This document shows, piece by piece, positions 31,541 through 41,546 of a DNA stretch of 64,000 nt. The translations under genes and the position numbers were made by a program. The notes beneath the pieces are model-generated. The model worked only from the letters and a program-made list of their open reading frames with translations, had not been told where the DNA came from and made no database searches. Numbering within the stretch: position 1 is the first letter of the stretch; every line of letters starts with the position of its first letter. The stretch is from Syntrophales bacterium (GTDB lineage: Bacteria; Desulfobacterota; Syntrophia; Syntrophales; UBA2210), in NCBI GenBank assembly GCA_023228425.1, contig JALOBE010000002.1, positions 1 through 64,000 of the forward strand. The letters run 5' to 3'.

Positions 31541-33091
31541 ATGCTCAACACACTGCCCATCATATCACTCATCGTCTTTATACCTCTCGCCGGGGTCGCG
31601 GCCGTCATGCTCTGCACAGGCAGAGCCGCCGTCCAGTGGGTTTCCCTGGTGACGGCGATGTTCAGCTTTATCGCGAGCCTCGTACCCTTTTTCGGCTTTG
31701 ACCCGACGGCCGGAGGCTTCCAGTACGTTGAGCAAGCCTCCTGGATACCGGCGCTGGGCATATCCTACCATCTGGGTATCGACGGGTTGAGCCTGTTTTT
31801 GATCAACCTCACGACCTTTCTCACCGTCACCGCAGTACTGGTGTCCTGGAACAGAATAGAAACCAAGGTAAAACTGTACTTCTCCCTCTTCCTCGTTCTC
31901 TCCACGGGAATGCTGGGCGTTTTCGCGGCCCTCGACACGTTCCTCTTCTATCTGTTCTGGGAAGCGACCCTTATTCCCATGTTTCTCATAATCGGCATCT
32001 GGGGAAGCGCTGACCGCCGTTACGCCGCTATCAAGTTTTTCATCTACACCATGGGAGGCAGCGTGCTCATGCTGGTGGGCATCATTGTCATGGCCTTCCT
32101 TAACCGGAACCTGGGCGGCGGCTTTGGCTTCGACCTTGTGGAATGGTTCGGGCTCACCGTACCGGAAGCCGGCCAGCGATGGCTCTTCATTGTCTTCTTC
32201 CTGGCCTTCGCCGTCAAAATACCGGCATTCCCTTTCCATACCTGGCTTCCCGACGCCCACGTCGAGGCACCGACTGCGGGCAGCGTGATCCTGGCCGGTG
32301 TTCTGTTGAAAATGGGCGTCTACGGTATTCTCCGTTTCTGTTTTCCCCTGTTTCCCATCGCCGTCTCTGACTTTACGCCGGTCATCATGGCCCTGGGCAT
32401 CATCGGGGTTATCTACGGGGCATTCCTGGCTTTCGCCCAGAGGGACCTGAAGAAGCTGGTCGCCTACTCGAGTATTTCCCACATGGGGCTGATCGTGGTT
32501 GGTGTTTTCGCCATGAACCTCGCCGGCATAAAGGGCGGCATCATACACATGGTGAACCACGGCCTCAGTACGGGCGCTCTCTTCATCCTGGTGGGGGCCC
32601 TGTATGAGCGGAAGGGGACCAGGGACATGGACAGGATGGGCGGTCTGGCAGGCCGGATGCCCGTTATGGCGACACTGTTTATGATTGTTCTTCTCTCATC
32701 TATCGGTTTTCCCGGACTCAACGGGTTTGTGGGAGAAATTCTCTTGCTCCTGGGAGCGTTCCAGTTTGTCTGGTGGGTTGGGGCCCTGGGGGCGACAACG
32801 ATGGTCCTGGGGGCCGTCTATATGCTCTGGATGTACCAGCGTGTCATGTTCGAAACCGAACGGGAACCGACGGAAGGAACCGTCAAAGATTGTTCCCCCC
32901 GGGAGAATTGCACCATGATTCCAATTGTTATTCTGATTTTCGTGATCGGACTCTTCCCGTCATGGTTCATGAACCGAATGGACCTGTCGGCCCAGGTACT
33001 CCTGGACAAGGTACAAGCTGGACGCGAGTATTGCGCCGTGCCCGACCATCGCGAGTACGGGAAGGCGCGGGGGGTATCCTATGATTTCTAG
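31541..33091 (+). CDS. nuoM: NADH-quinone oxidoreductase subunit M
   Basis: A 516-residue antiporter-like pump. It shows LGIDGLSLFLINLTTFLT, FWEATLIPMFLIIGIWG (catalytic Glu), KIPAFPFHTWLPDAHVEAPT, KKLVAYSSISHMGLIVVG and GGIIHMVNHGLSTGALF. Fourteen hydrophobic segments are expected. It has a separate ribosome site 43 bases after nuoL and overlaps nuoN by 11 bases. Confidence 0.95.
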   Translation: MLNTLPIISLIVFIPLAGVAAVMLCTGRAAVQWVSLVTAMFSFIASLVPFFGFDPTAGGFQYVEQASWIPALGISYHLGIDGLSLFLINLTTFLTVTAVLVSWNRIETKVKLYFSLFLVLSTGMLGVFAALDTFLFYLFWEATLIPMFLIIGIWGSADRRYAAIKFFIYTMGGSVLMLVGIIVMAFLNRNLGGGFGFDLVEWFGLTVPEAGQRWLFIVFFLAFAVKIPAFPFHTWLPDAHVEAPTAGSVILAGVLLKMGVYGILRFCFPLFPIAVSDFTPVIMALGIIGVIYGAFLAFAQRDLKKLVAYSSISHMGLIVVGVFAMNLAGIKGGIIHMVNHGLSTGALFILVGALYERKGTRDMDRMGGLAGRMPVMATLFMIVLLSSIGFPGLNGFVGEILLLLGAFQFVWWVGALGATTMVLGAVYMLWMYQRVMFETEREPTEGTVKDCSPRENCTMIPIVILIFVIGLFPSWFMNRMDLSAQVLLDKVQAGREYCAVPDHREYGKARGVSYDF

Positions 33092-34535
33092 TGCGCCCGC
33101 ATTGAACGGCATCGTGAGCGTCCTTCCGGAGATACTGCTCCTGGTCTTCGCCTGCCATTCGTTCCTGCGGGAGGGAGGAGGGGAGAGGCAACGCTTTTTA
33201 GCCGGTCCGGCCTTCCTCGCCCTTTTTTCGACACTTCTTCTTATTCCGTTCTACTGGGGACGGAACATCTCCGGTTTCGGCGGCCTGATCCTGCGGGACA
33301 ACTTCTCGCTCTTGCTGCAGCTTGTCGCGTTGCTGTGCCTGTTCCTGGTGATTCTTTATTCCCATGAATATCTGCAGCGGGAAAAGCGCCATGGGGCGGA
33401 GTATTACGGGTTCATTCTCATCGCGGCGATAGGGATGAACATCATGATGGCCGCCACGGACCTCATGGTTGTCTTTCTCGGGATGGAAATCATGTCCCTT
33501 TCGCTTTACGTTCTGGTGGGCTTTTGCAAACAGGTGAAGGAAGGGATGGAAGCCGCCCTGAAATACTTCCTTCTGGGTGCTTTTTCGTCGGCCGTCTTTC
33601 TTTTCGGCATAGCCCTGATTTACGGTGTGTCAGGGGGGACAGGGATTTCAGGTGTCGGCATATTCGACAGCTCCATCGGGGGCGGGCTCCCGCTTCTTTT
33701 CACGGCGGCGGCCCTGCTCTTCGTTGGTATCGGGTTCAAGATAGCGGCCGTTCCCTTTCATATGTGGGCACCTGACGTCTACGAGGGGGCTCCGGTCAGC
33801 ATCGCTTCCCTTCTCGCGGTGGCGCCCAAGATAGCGGCCTTCGCCGTTTTCATCCGAGTGGGGACCGAGCTTGCGGGATACGCGCTCGGCATGGTGGGCG
33901 GCCTTGTCATCGTCATGGCCGTCGCCAGCATGGTGCTGGGCAACTTCGCCGCCCTCCGCCAGGACGGTCTGGTGCGCATGCTTGCCTATTCAGGAATCGC
34001 CCAGGCAGGCTACATGCTCATCGCCTTCTACGCTCTGCCCGAAGGTTCCTCGGCGTTGATCTTCTATCTCTGTGTTTACGCGCTGATGAACATGGGAGCC
34101 TTCGGTGTCGCCGTCCACCTCTCACGCGGGAACGAAGGGATACTTCGCCTCAAGGATATGGCGGGCCTGGGCTCACGCAGCCCCTTCCTGGCTCTTGCCA
34201 TGGCCGTTTTCATGCTGTCTCTGACGGGAATTCCGCCCACCGGCGGTTTCTTCGCGAAGTTTTATGTCTTCAAGTTCGGTCTGGAGGCGGGCCACCTGGG
34301 AACGGTCATCGTCGCCGTGCTGATGTCGGTCGTGTCGGCCTACTACTATCTGCGCGTTATCGTCTACATGTACATGGGAGAGGATTCCGACTTTCTTCCT
34401 CCGGCCTCGGCTTCCCCGGTCAATGTCTTCACCGTTGTCATTGCCGTCCTGGCAGGATCGACCATCCTCATGGGCGTTCTGCCGGGCTTCTTTCTGGAAG
34501 TCGCCCTCTCGTGTTTCTCGGGAGGCAGGGTTTGA
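33081..34535 (+). CDS. nuoN: NADH-quinone oxidoreductase subunit N
   Basis: A 484-residue antiporter-like pump and last gene of the operon. Features include YGFILIAAIGMNIMMAATDL, FLGMEIMSLSLYVLVGFCK (conserved Glu), KIAAVPFHMWAPDVYEGAPV (family signature), RMLAYSGIAQAGYMLIA, and TGIPPTGGFFAKFYVFK. About 14 helices. After it comes a gap of 212 bases before dtd. Confidence 0.95.
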   Translation: MISSAPALNGIVSVLPEILLLVFACHSFLREGGGERQRFLAGPAFLALFSTLLLIPFYWGRNISGFGGLILRDNFSLLLQLVALLCLFLVILYSHEYLQREKRHGAEYYGFILIAAIGMNIMMAATDLMVVFLGMEIMSLSLYVLVGFCKQVKEGMEAALKYFLLGAFSSAVFLFGIALIYGVSGGTGISGVGIFDSSIGGGLPLLFTAAALLFVGIGFKIAAVPFHMWAPDVYEGAPVSIASLLAVAPKIAAFAVFIRVGTELAGYALGMVGGLVIVMAVASMVLGNFAALRQDGLVRMLAYSGIAQAGYMLIAFYALPEGSSALIFYLCVYALMNMGAFGVAVHLSRGNEGILRLKDMAGLGSRSPFLALAMAVFMLSLTGIPPTGGFFAKFYVFKFGLEAGHLGTVIVAVLMSVVSAYYYLRVIVYMYMGEDSDFLPPASASPVNVFTVVIAVLAGSTILMGVLPGFFLEVALSCFSGGRV

Positions 34536-34747
34536 TCCGGAGGGCGAACCGTTCCAGGTCAGCCCTCCGAATACACGGTGACACACCGGACCTTCCCCTG
34601 GAAGCAGCACTGTTTGCCGAGTTCGAGTAAGCGATCGCAGGCATCCCCCGTTTGGCGCCGTGATTCGCCCCCATAAAGAAAATTATTTGCAAAAACACCC
34701 AGTACTGTTAACATGCCCTCCAACTACCCCGGGAGGCATTTTTCTTC

Positions 34748-35218
34748 GTGAGAGCGGTAATCCAGCGGATTCACAGAGCAAAGGTGACCGTGGACGGTGC
34801 CTGCGTCGGATCCGCCGGGAGGGGCATCCTGGTATTTCTCGGTGTCGGAAAGGGAGACGGTACGGCAGAGGCTGAATTTCTCTGCGACAAAATACTCAAC
34901 CTGAGAATTTTTGAAGACGAAGCCGGGAAAATGAATCGTTCGCTTTTGAACATTTCCGGCGATATGTTAATAATTTCTCAATTCACTCTCTTCGCCGACA
35001 CGAGCAGAGGGCGAAGGCCTTCCTTCACCGACGCCTGTGAACCGGAAACGGCCGGGAAACTCTATGAACATTTCGTTGCCTGCGCGCGGAAACATGTCAC
35101 CCGGGTGGCTACGGGTTCTTTTCAAAAAATGATGGACGTCGAGTTGGTAAACTATGGACCGGTGACGGTGCTGCTCGACACGGAAACGATGAAAAACACC
35201 GCAACGAGGCGCAGATAA
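34748..35218 (+). CDS. dtd: D-aminoacyl-tRNA deacylase
   Basis: A 156-residue enzyme that hydrolyses D-amino acids from mischarged tRNAs. The start is a GTG. The active-site motif SQFTLFADTSRGRRPSFTDA (about residues 77-96) is present; the usual C-terminal NxGPVT motif reads NYGPVTVLLDT. It heads a closely packed set with the DUF1285 gene (3-base gap). An ATP-independent housekeeping role is expected. Confidence 0.94.
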   Translation: MRAVIQRIHRAKVTVDGACVGSAGRGILVFLGVGKGDGTAEAEFLCDKILNLRIFEDEAGKMNRSLLNISGDMLIISQFTLFADTSRGRRPSFTDACEPETAGKLYEHFVACARKHVTRVATGSFQKMMDVELVNYGPVTVLLDTETMKNTATRRR

Positions 35219-35221
35219 ATA

Positions 35222-35758
35222 ATGTACAACCATGAGAATTCAGGGGACGTGATACGCATCCCTATACGTATCGACAGGGACGGTATCTGGTACTACCGGG
35301 GCGCTGAAATGTTCCGCAGGGACATCCTCGCTCTTTTCTTCGAGGCCCTCGGTTACGACGGAGAGAACGGCTACTATGTCGAAATGAAGGGCGTCCGCAC
35401 CTATATCGACGTGGAAGATACACCATTCGTGGTCAATTCGGTTTCCGTACGGGAACAGCGGGAGGTAATCGATACGATTGAAATCCTGTTGAATGACAAT
35501 TCAACCGAATCGCTGGACGTTGTATCCCTGAAGGTGGGGGCCGACGATGTTCTGTACTGTTCCGTAAAGGGGGGAACCTTTGACGCGCGTTTTTCCAGGG
35601 CGGCCTATTACCAGCTCGCCCGGCATATTCAGCACCAGGCTGACGAATTTTTTCTTGAGACCCGAACAGGCCGCCACCGGATACGCCACAATGTCCGGAC
35701 GAAGAACGCGGAAGCTGATCCCGGAAACCCGGGCGGACAGGAACGGCCCATCAATTAA
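35222..35758 (+). CDS. DUF1285 family protein
   Basis: A 178-residue protein with the family's beta-rich pattern: IRIDRDGIWYYRGAEMFRRD (about residues 15-34), then a YYVEMKGVRTYIDVEDTPFV block (about 52-71). The C-terminal 35 residues are low-complexity and charged. Structures exist for the family but no activity is established. It lies between dtd and guaB and is probably co-transcribed with them. Confidence 0.85.
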   Translation: MYNHENSGDVIRIPIRIDRDGIWYYRGAEMFRRDILALFFEALGYDGENGYYVEMKGVRTYIDVEDTPFVVNSVSVREQREVIDTIEILLNDNSTESLDVVSLKVGADDVLYCSVKGGTFDARFSRAAYYQLARHIQHQADEFFLETRTGRHRIRHNVRTKNAEADPGNPGGQERPIN

Positions 35759-35781
35759 CAGGATTAATGGAGGTTGTACGT

Positions 35782-37245
35782 ATGTTAGATGAACCCATAC
35801 CCGAAGGACTGACCTTTGATGACCTTCTCCTGATACCCGCCGAGTCGACGGTTTTGCCGAAAGGGGTTGACACATCCACTATGCTGACGCGGACCATCAC
35901 TCTGAGTATTCCCCTGGTCAGTGCGGCCATGGACACGGTGACCGAGTCGAAAACGGCCATATGCATGGCCCAGGAAGGCGGTATAGGAACAATTCACCGA
36001 AACATGACCATTGAGCGTCAGGCAATCGAGGTGGACAAGGTCAAGAAATCGGAAAGCGGCATGATTGTGGACCCCATTACCATAGGACCGGAACAGAAGG
36101 TCCGGGAAGCCCAGGAAATGATGAGCCGCTACAAGATTTCAGGCGTACCCGTTGTAAAGGGCAGAAAACTGGTGGGCATCATCACAAACCGCGACCTCCG
36201 GTTCGAAGACAACCTCGAGCAGCCGGTATCGGCGGTGATGACGAAGGAAAACCTGGTGACGGTCTCAGCGGACATCACGCTTGAAGAATCGAAGAAACTC
36301 CTGCACCGGCACCGCATCGAAAAACTTCCGGTAGTGGATGAAAGGAACAACCTCAAAGGTCTGATCACCATAAAAGACATCGAAAAGATCAAGCGTTATC
36401 CACTGGCAAGCAAAGACGGGCTGGGGCGTCTGCGGGTAGCCGCCGCCGTTGGAATCATCGACCGGGAGGCCCGGGTACAGGCCCTTCTCGACGCGGGGGC
36501 CGATGTCATCGTTATCGACACATCCCACGGACACACGGCCTCCGTCCTTGACGCGATCCGGTCAACGAAGGCGAACTTCAAGACGTGCGAACTCATAGCC
36601 GGCAACGTGGCTACCTATGAGGGGGCGGAGGCGCTTATCAGGGCCGGTGCGGACGCCATCAAGGTCGGAGTCGGCCCCGGATCGATTTGTACGACCCGTA
36701 TCATAGCCGGCGTCGGCGTTCCCCAGATGACGGCTATCAAGGAATGCGCCCGGGCCACCGATAAATATGGCATCCCCCTTATCGCCGATGGGGGCATAAA
36801 ATACTCAGGAGACGTGGTGAAAGCGATCGGGGCGGGCGCGTACAGCGTCATGATCGGGAGTCTTTTCGCGGGGACGGAGGAAAGCCCCGGCGAGACCATC
36901 CTGTTTCAGGGCAGAACCTACAAGGTCTATCGGGGCATGGGATCCATTGAGGCCATGAAGGCCGGCAGCAGGGACCGCTACTACCAGGACGATGAATATG
37001 AAGGCGCCATGAAGCTTGTTCCCGAGGGAATCGAGGGACGGGTTCCCTTCCGTGGAACAGTGTCGGCCGGAATCCATCAGTTGGTGGGGGGCATCCGGGC
37101 GGGAATGGGCTACGTGGGCTGCAGAACGATAGAGGAATTGAGAAAAAATACGCGCTTTATGCGCATCACAAGCGCCGGTCTTCGTGAAAGCCACGTCCAT
37201 GACGTGATCATTACCAAGGAAGCTCCGAACTACTGGATCGATTAG
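35782..37245 (+). CDS. guaB: IMP dehydrogenase
   Basis: A 487-residue TIM-barrel enzyme converting IMP to XMP with NAD, the first committed step to GMP. It contains GLTFDDLLLIPAES at the N-terminus, two CBS regulatory domains (about 95-205), the catalytic loop GVGPGSICTTRI with the nucleophilic cysteine near residue 303, and the flap with YRGMGSIEAMK. The start is the ATG at 35782 with GGAGG eight bases upstream; an ATG at 35767 lacks this. It is followed by dnaE after four bases. Confidence 0.96.
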   Translation: MLDEPIPEGLTFDDLLLIPAESTVLPKGVDTSTMLTRTITLSIPLVSAAMDTVTESKTAICMAQEGGIGTIHRNMTIERQAIEVDKVKKSESGMIVDPITIGPEQKVREAQEMMSRYKISGVPVVKGRKLVGIITNRDLRFEDNLEQPVSAVMTKENLVTVSADITLEESKKLLHRHRIEKLPVVDERNNLKGLITIKDIEKIKRYPLASKDGLGRLRVAAAVGIIDREARVQALLDAGADVIVIDTSHGHTASVLDAIRSTKANFKTCELIAGNVATYEGAEALIRAGADAIKVGVGPGSICTTRIIAGVGVPQMTAIKECARATDKYGIPLIADGGIKYSGDVVKAIGAGAYSVMIGSLFAGTEESPGETILFQGRTYKVYRGMGSIEAMKAGSRDRYYQDDEYEGAMKLVPEGIEGRVPFRGTVSAGIHQLVGGIRAGMGYVGCRTIEELRKNTRFMRITSAGLRESHVHDVIITKEAPNYWID

Positions 37246-37249
37246 GTTC

Positions 37250-40200
37250 ATGAAGCACTCTGATTTTGTTCATCTCCACGTTCACACCCAGTACAGCCTG
37301 CTCGACGGCGCTCTGCGCCTGGATGACCTTTTCAAGGCGGCTCGCGACTATCGGATGCCCGCGGTGGCTATTACCGATCACGGAAACATGTTCGGGGCCC
37401 TGGATTTTTATAAGAAAGCCTTCAAGTACGGAATAAAACCTATAATCGGCTGTGAACTCTACGTGGCCCACGGGGATCACAGGGAAAAAAACTCTCCCGA
37501 AGCGGGCGAGGGGTCCCGTCATCTGGTTGTCCTTGCCAGGAACATGGAGGGCTACCGGAACCTCATGAAGCTGACCTCCAGAGGCTACCTGGAGGGGTTC
37601 TACTACCGGCCCCGCGTGGACAAGAAGCTGCTGGCCGAATACAGTAACGGACTGATAGCCATGAGTGCCTGCCTGCACGGGGAAATCCCCGGTTTCCTGC
37701 TCTCCCGTCAGCCGGCGGATGCCGAAAGAGCAGCGGAGGAGTACCGGGAGATTTTCGGAAGGGACAATTTTTACCTGGAAATCATGGAGAACGGGCTCCC
37801 TGAGCAGAAACAGGTCAACCTGGAACTCATAGCCCTGGCTCGCAGGATCGCCATGCCGCTGGTGGCGACAAACGACTGTCACTACCTGAAGCGGCACGAC
37901 GCGGAAGCCCATGAAATTCTCCTGTGCATTCAGACCGGCAAGACTATCGACGACCCTCAGCGCATGCGATTTCAGACCGATGAGTTTTATTTCAAGTCCC
38001 CCGACGAGATGAAGGCAGCCTTCGCTCACGTTCCCGAGGCGATTGAAAACACGATTACCATATCGGAGCGATGCAGCCTCTCCCTGGATCTCAACCAGGT
38101 CTATCTTCCCCACGTTGATATAGAGAGAGGTCTCTCCGCGGCGGATTACCTGAGAAAACTCGCTCGAGAAGGCCTTGACGGGATTTCTTCGTCCATTCCC
38201 GCCTTCGACCGGGAAGAGGTCCGGAGAACCTATCACAAGCGCCTGGAAGACGAACTGGATATAATAGAATCGATGGGTTTCCCCGGCTATTTTCTTATCG
38301 TGGCTGATTTCGTGGACTATGCCAAAAAGCATTCCATCCCCGTGGGGCCGGGAAGAGGGTCTGCGGCGGGAAGTCTCGTGGCCTTCGCCCTGGGTATCAC
38401 CACGATAGATCCCATACGCTATGGTCTTTTTTTTGAACGTTTTCTCAACCCCGACCGGCGCAGCATGCCCGATATCGATATCGATTTCTGCATCGAAGGA
38501 CGTGACCGGATCATCGATTACGTTACCCGAAAATACGGCTCCGACCGTGTCAGCCAGATCATCACCTTCGGCAAGATGCAGGCGAAGGCTGTCGTCCGTG
38601 ATGTGGGAAGAGCGCTGAACATGCCCTACGGGGAGGTTGACCGGATCGCCAAGATGATTCCCAATGTTCTCAACATTTCTCTTGACGAGGCCGTCAAGCG
38701 GGAAGTTCGCCTCAGGGAAGAAATAGAAAGGAATCCCGCCGTCAAGAGGCTGGTTGCCCTTTCCCGGTCCCTGGAGGGACTCGCTCGTCACGCGTCGACA
38801 CACGCCGCGGGGGTGGTGATCTCCGACGTACCGCTCGTCGAACGGGTTCCCCTTTTTAAAAGCCCCAGGAACGAGGACATCGTTACCCAGTATTCCATGA
38901 ACGACCTGCAAGAGGCGGGGCTTACCAAGTTCGATTTTCTGGGGCTGAAAACACTGACAGTAATCAATGAAACCCTGCGTTTCATCGAACGGGGAAGGGG
39001 GGTCGCGATCAACTTTGATGACATTCCCCTCGATGACCGGGAAACCTATCAGCTTCTCAGCAGGGGCCAGACCGACGGCGTTTTTCAGCTTGAAAGCTCG
39101 GGTATGAAAGACATCCTCCTGTCCATGAAACCCGACTGCATCGAAGACCTCATCGCCCTCATCGCCCTCTATCGTCCCGGACCCATGAGCATGGTGCCGG
39201 ATTTTATCGCCCGAAAGCAGGGCCGGCAGACAATATCCTACGAATTGGAGGCGCTTGAGCAGATTCTCAAGGAAACCTACGGCATCATCCTCTACCAGGA
39301 GCAGGTGATGCAGATCGCGGTAACCATAGGGAATTATACCATGGCAGAGGCGGACAATCTCCGTCGTGTCATGAGCAAGAAAAAGGCTTCCGACATGGAG
39401 CGGGAACGGCCGAAGTTTCTCGGGGGAGCCGGAAAGAACAGGATTCCGGAGTCAAAGGCCGTAAAGATCTGGGAACAGATGGAGACCTTTGCCGAGTACG
39501 GCTTCAACAAGTCCCACAGCACGGCCTACGCAATGATTTCATTCCAGACGGCCTATCTGAAGGCCCACTATCCCGTTGAATTCATGGCGGCCCTTCTGAC
39601 GAGCGAAAAAAACAACCGTGATAAAATAATAAAGTACATCAGTGAATGCCGCGACATGAACATCAAAGTTCTTCCTCCTGATTTTAATGAATCACATAAA
39701 GATTTCACTATAACCGATGAATCTAACATTCGATTTGGAATGTCGGCAGTGAAAAATGTTGGCGAAGGAGCTGTTGACGCCATCATCGAGGCTCGAAATG
39801 ATCGGAACGCGGGGGGAGCGTTCAAGTCGTTTTACGACTTCTGCAGCAGGATCGATTTCAGGAAAGTCAATAAAAAAGTCGTTGAAAGCCTTATCAAGTG
39901 CGGAGCTTTTGACTCTCTGGAACCCAACAGACGAAGGCTCATGGAAGGCTATGAATCAGTCATCGAACTGGCCCAGAAGCGTCGCCGTGACCACCTGAGC
40001 GGCCAAACAAGCCTCTTCGACCAGCCCGACTGGGCAGACGACGAGGGCGAACCGATGCTGCCGAGTGTGCCCGAATGGGATCAAGACGATCTTCTCATCC
40101 ATGAAAAGGAAACTCTCGGATTCTACGTGTCGGGGCACCCCCTCCTCAAGTATCAACAGCGCTTGAGCCTCCTTTCCCCGGCAACATCGGAAACGGTTTT

Positions 40201-40717
40201 GACCCTCAGGGACGGCGCGTCCGTGACAATCTGCGGAGTTGTCAGCGGCATTCGCGAAGTATCGACGAAAAAACGGGAAACCATGGCCTACATCTCCCTC
40301 GATGACATGAAAGGACTGGTAACGGTGATTCTGTTCCCTGAACTCTACCGCAGTGCCCACGCCCACATCACCGCCGACGCGCCGCTGGTGGTAAAAGGAA
40401 CGATCGATGCCGCGGAAGAGGGCGCGAAGATCATTGCCACCGAGGTTTCCAGCATGGAAGAGGCCCTCGAACAACCTCTCGGTTCGGTGCATTTTCTCCT
40501 GAGACTGGATACTGCAGCCGGCGCCGCCGACCTGGTGAAATTCAAGAAAGTTCTCAAGAAGCACAGGGGAAGTTACCCCGCCTACATTCACCTTCGTTCA
40601 AATGAAACATCAGAAACGATAATCTACCTCGGAGACAACCTGAAGCTGGACATTTCCGAGTCCCTGAAGACCGACGCCGATGGGGTAATTGGAGCCGGGG
40701 CAACCTATTTTATGTAG
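37250..40717 (+). CDS. dnaE: DNA polymerase III subunit alpha
   Basis: The 1155-residue replicative polymerase. Residues about 1-210 form the PHP domain (HLHVHTQYSLLDGALR). The palm carries VGPGRGSAAGSLVAFALGI and the catalytic PDIDIDF near residue 406, and a second Asp in the downstream palm. The fingers contain YRPGPMSMVPDFIARKQG and YQEQVMQIA. The tail has an OB fold (VTICGVVSGIREVSTKKRET) and the polymerase C-terminal domain. No intein or frameshift. It starts four bases after guaB, an unusual partnership. Confidence 0.96.
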   Translation: MKHSDFVHLHVHTQYSLLDGALRLDDLFKAARDYRMPAVAITDHGNMFGALDFYKKAFKYGIKPIIGCELYVAHGDHREKNSPEAGEGSRHLVVLARNMEGYRNLMKLTSRGYLEGFYYRPRVDKKLLAEYSNGLIAMSACLHGEIPGFLLSRQPADAERAAEEYREIFGRDNFYLEIMENGLPEQKQVNLELIALARRIAMPLVATNDCHYLKRHDAEAHEILLCIQTGKTIDDPQRMRFQTDEFYFKSPDEMKAAFAHVPEAIENTITISERCSLSLDLNQVYLPHVDIERGLSAADYLRKLAREGLDGISSSIPAFDREEVRRTYHKRLEDELDIIESMGFPGYFLIVADFVDYAKKHSIPVGPGRGSAAGSLVAFALGITTIDPIRYGLFFERFLNPDRRSMPDIDIDFCIEGRDRIIDYVTRKYGSDRVSQIITFGKMQAKAVVRDVGRALNMPYGEVDRIAKMIPNVLNISLDEAVKREVRLREEIERNPAVKRLVALSRSLEGLARHASTHAAGVVISDVPLVERVPLFKSPRNEDIVTQYSMNDLQEAGLTKFDFLGLKTLTVINETLRFIERGRGVAINFDDIPLDDRETYQLLSRGQTDGVFQLESSGMKDILLSMKPDCIEDLIALIALYRPGPMSMVPDFIARKQGRQTISYELEALEQILKETYGIILYQEQVMQIAVTIGNYTMAEADNLRRVMSKKKASDMERERPKFLGGAGKNRIPESKAVKIWEQMETFAEYGFNKSHSTAYAMISFQTAYLKAHYPVEFMAALLTSEKNNRDKIIKYISECRDMNIKVLPPDFNESHKDFTITDESNIRFGMSAVKNVGEGAVDAIIEARNDRNAGGAFKSFYDFCSRIDFRKVNKKVVESLIKCGAFDSLEPNRRRLMEGYESVIELAQKRRRDHLSGQTSLFDQPDWADDEGEPMLPSVPEWDQDDLLIHEKETLGFYVSGHPLLKYQQRLSLLSPATSETVLTLRDGASVTICGVVSGIREVSTKKRETMAYISLDDMKGLVTVILFPELYRSAHAHITADAPLVVKGTIDAAEEGAKIIATEVSSMEEALEQPLGSVHFLLRLDTAAGAADLVKFKKVLKKHRGSYPAYIHLRSNETSETIIYLGDNLKLDISESLKTDADGVIGAGATYFM

Positions 40718-40732
40718 TGTTATCGCATCAAT

Positions 40733-41461
40733 ATGAGCCCTTACCACGAAAGGACCTACAGGCGTCTCTCGACGGGAACGGGACTTGTTTCCTGCACCGT
40801 AACAGTCAGGGAGTCGGACCTCTTCATCAGCGGCGACCGCGATCTGTCGGACCCGGCCCGACGCTCACTTCTGAAGCACCGCCGCATTATCGAGCAGTAC
40901 GGGAGGGAACATCCTGATTTTTTCTCATCACTTGTGCCCCTGCGGGAAGAATCGGCTTTAGCCCCGGGAATCGTGAAAACCATGATGGACGCCTCCCGGT
41001 CTGCCGGCGTCGGTCCCATGGCATCTGTCGCCGGCGCGTTGGCTGAAAAGGTTAGCCGGGACCTGAACGGGTTCAGCAGGACCGTCATTGTCGAAAACGG
41101 GGGAGATGTGTTTCTGATTCTCGAGAAGGGCGAGGCCAGGGTTTCTATTTTTGCCGGTCCGTCTCCCTTGAGCTGTAACGTCAACCTGGTCCTCGCCGCC
41201 GGGAAGACACCCTGTGCCGTCTGTACTTCATCGGCAACAGTGGGACCTTCCCTGAGCTTCGGAAATGCCGACGCCGTGTGTGTTGTTGCGGCGTCGGGAG
41301 CCCTGGCCGACGCCGTTGCCACGGCACTGGCTAATCGCGTTCAGGATAAACACGACATTCGACGAGTACTCACGGAGGCGAAAGAAATCGACGGCGTCAG
41401 GGGAGTGGTGATCATAGTCGGAGACGCGCTTGGAGCCTGGGGGGACGTCACCCTGGAATAA
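40733..41461 (+). CDS. UPF0280 / ApbE-like family protein
   Basis: A 242-residue protein of the UPF0280 group, distantly related to ApbE flavin transferases. It shows YRRLSTGTGLVSCTVTVRESD at the start, ARSAGVGPMASVAGALAEKV-type (here SRSAGVGPMASVAGALAEKV), VIVENGGDVFL, CTSSATVGPSLSFGNADAV, and DAVATALANRV. The conserved GP-M-A-V-AG motif supports the ApbE link. Activity is unknown. It follows dnaE after 15 bases. Confidence 0.85.
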   Translation: MSPYHERTYRRLSTGTGLVSCTVTVRESDLFISGDRDLSDPARRSLLKHRRIIEQYGREHPDFFSSLVPLREESALAPGIVKTMMDASRSAGVGPMASVAGALAEKVSRDLNGFSRTVIVENGGDVFLILEKGEARVSIFAGPSPLSCNVNLVLAAGKTPCAVCTSSATVGPSLSFGNADAVCVVAASGALADAVATALANRVQDKHDIRRVLTEAKEIDGVRGVVIIVGDALGAWGDVTLE

Positions 41462-41514
41462 ATCCACACCAAAGTTTACATAACATATCTTATCAGACGT
41501 TTCCGGTTTCGGCG

Positions 41515-41540
41515 GCGGGGTGGTCCGGAGACCACCCCGC
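41515..41540. terminator. Bidirectional hairpin between convergent genes
   Basis: A perfect 11-bp stem, GCGGGGTGGTC (41515-41525) with GACCACCCCGC (41530-41540), and a CGGA loop. It lies between the UPF0280 gene and the convergent nitroreductase gene. No clear T tract follows on either strand, so it could stall or protect transcripts rather than act as a classic terminator. Confidence 0.55.
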
Positions 41541-41546
41541 GACGGC

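Noticed and set aside
37211..38911. 566-codon minus-strand frame opposite dnaE
   Set aside because: Long antisense frame produced by GC-rich codon bias opposite a clear DNA polymerase gene.
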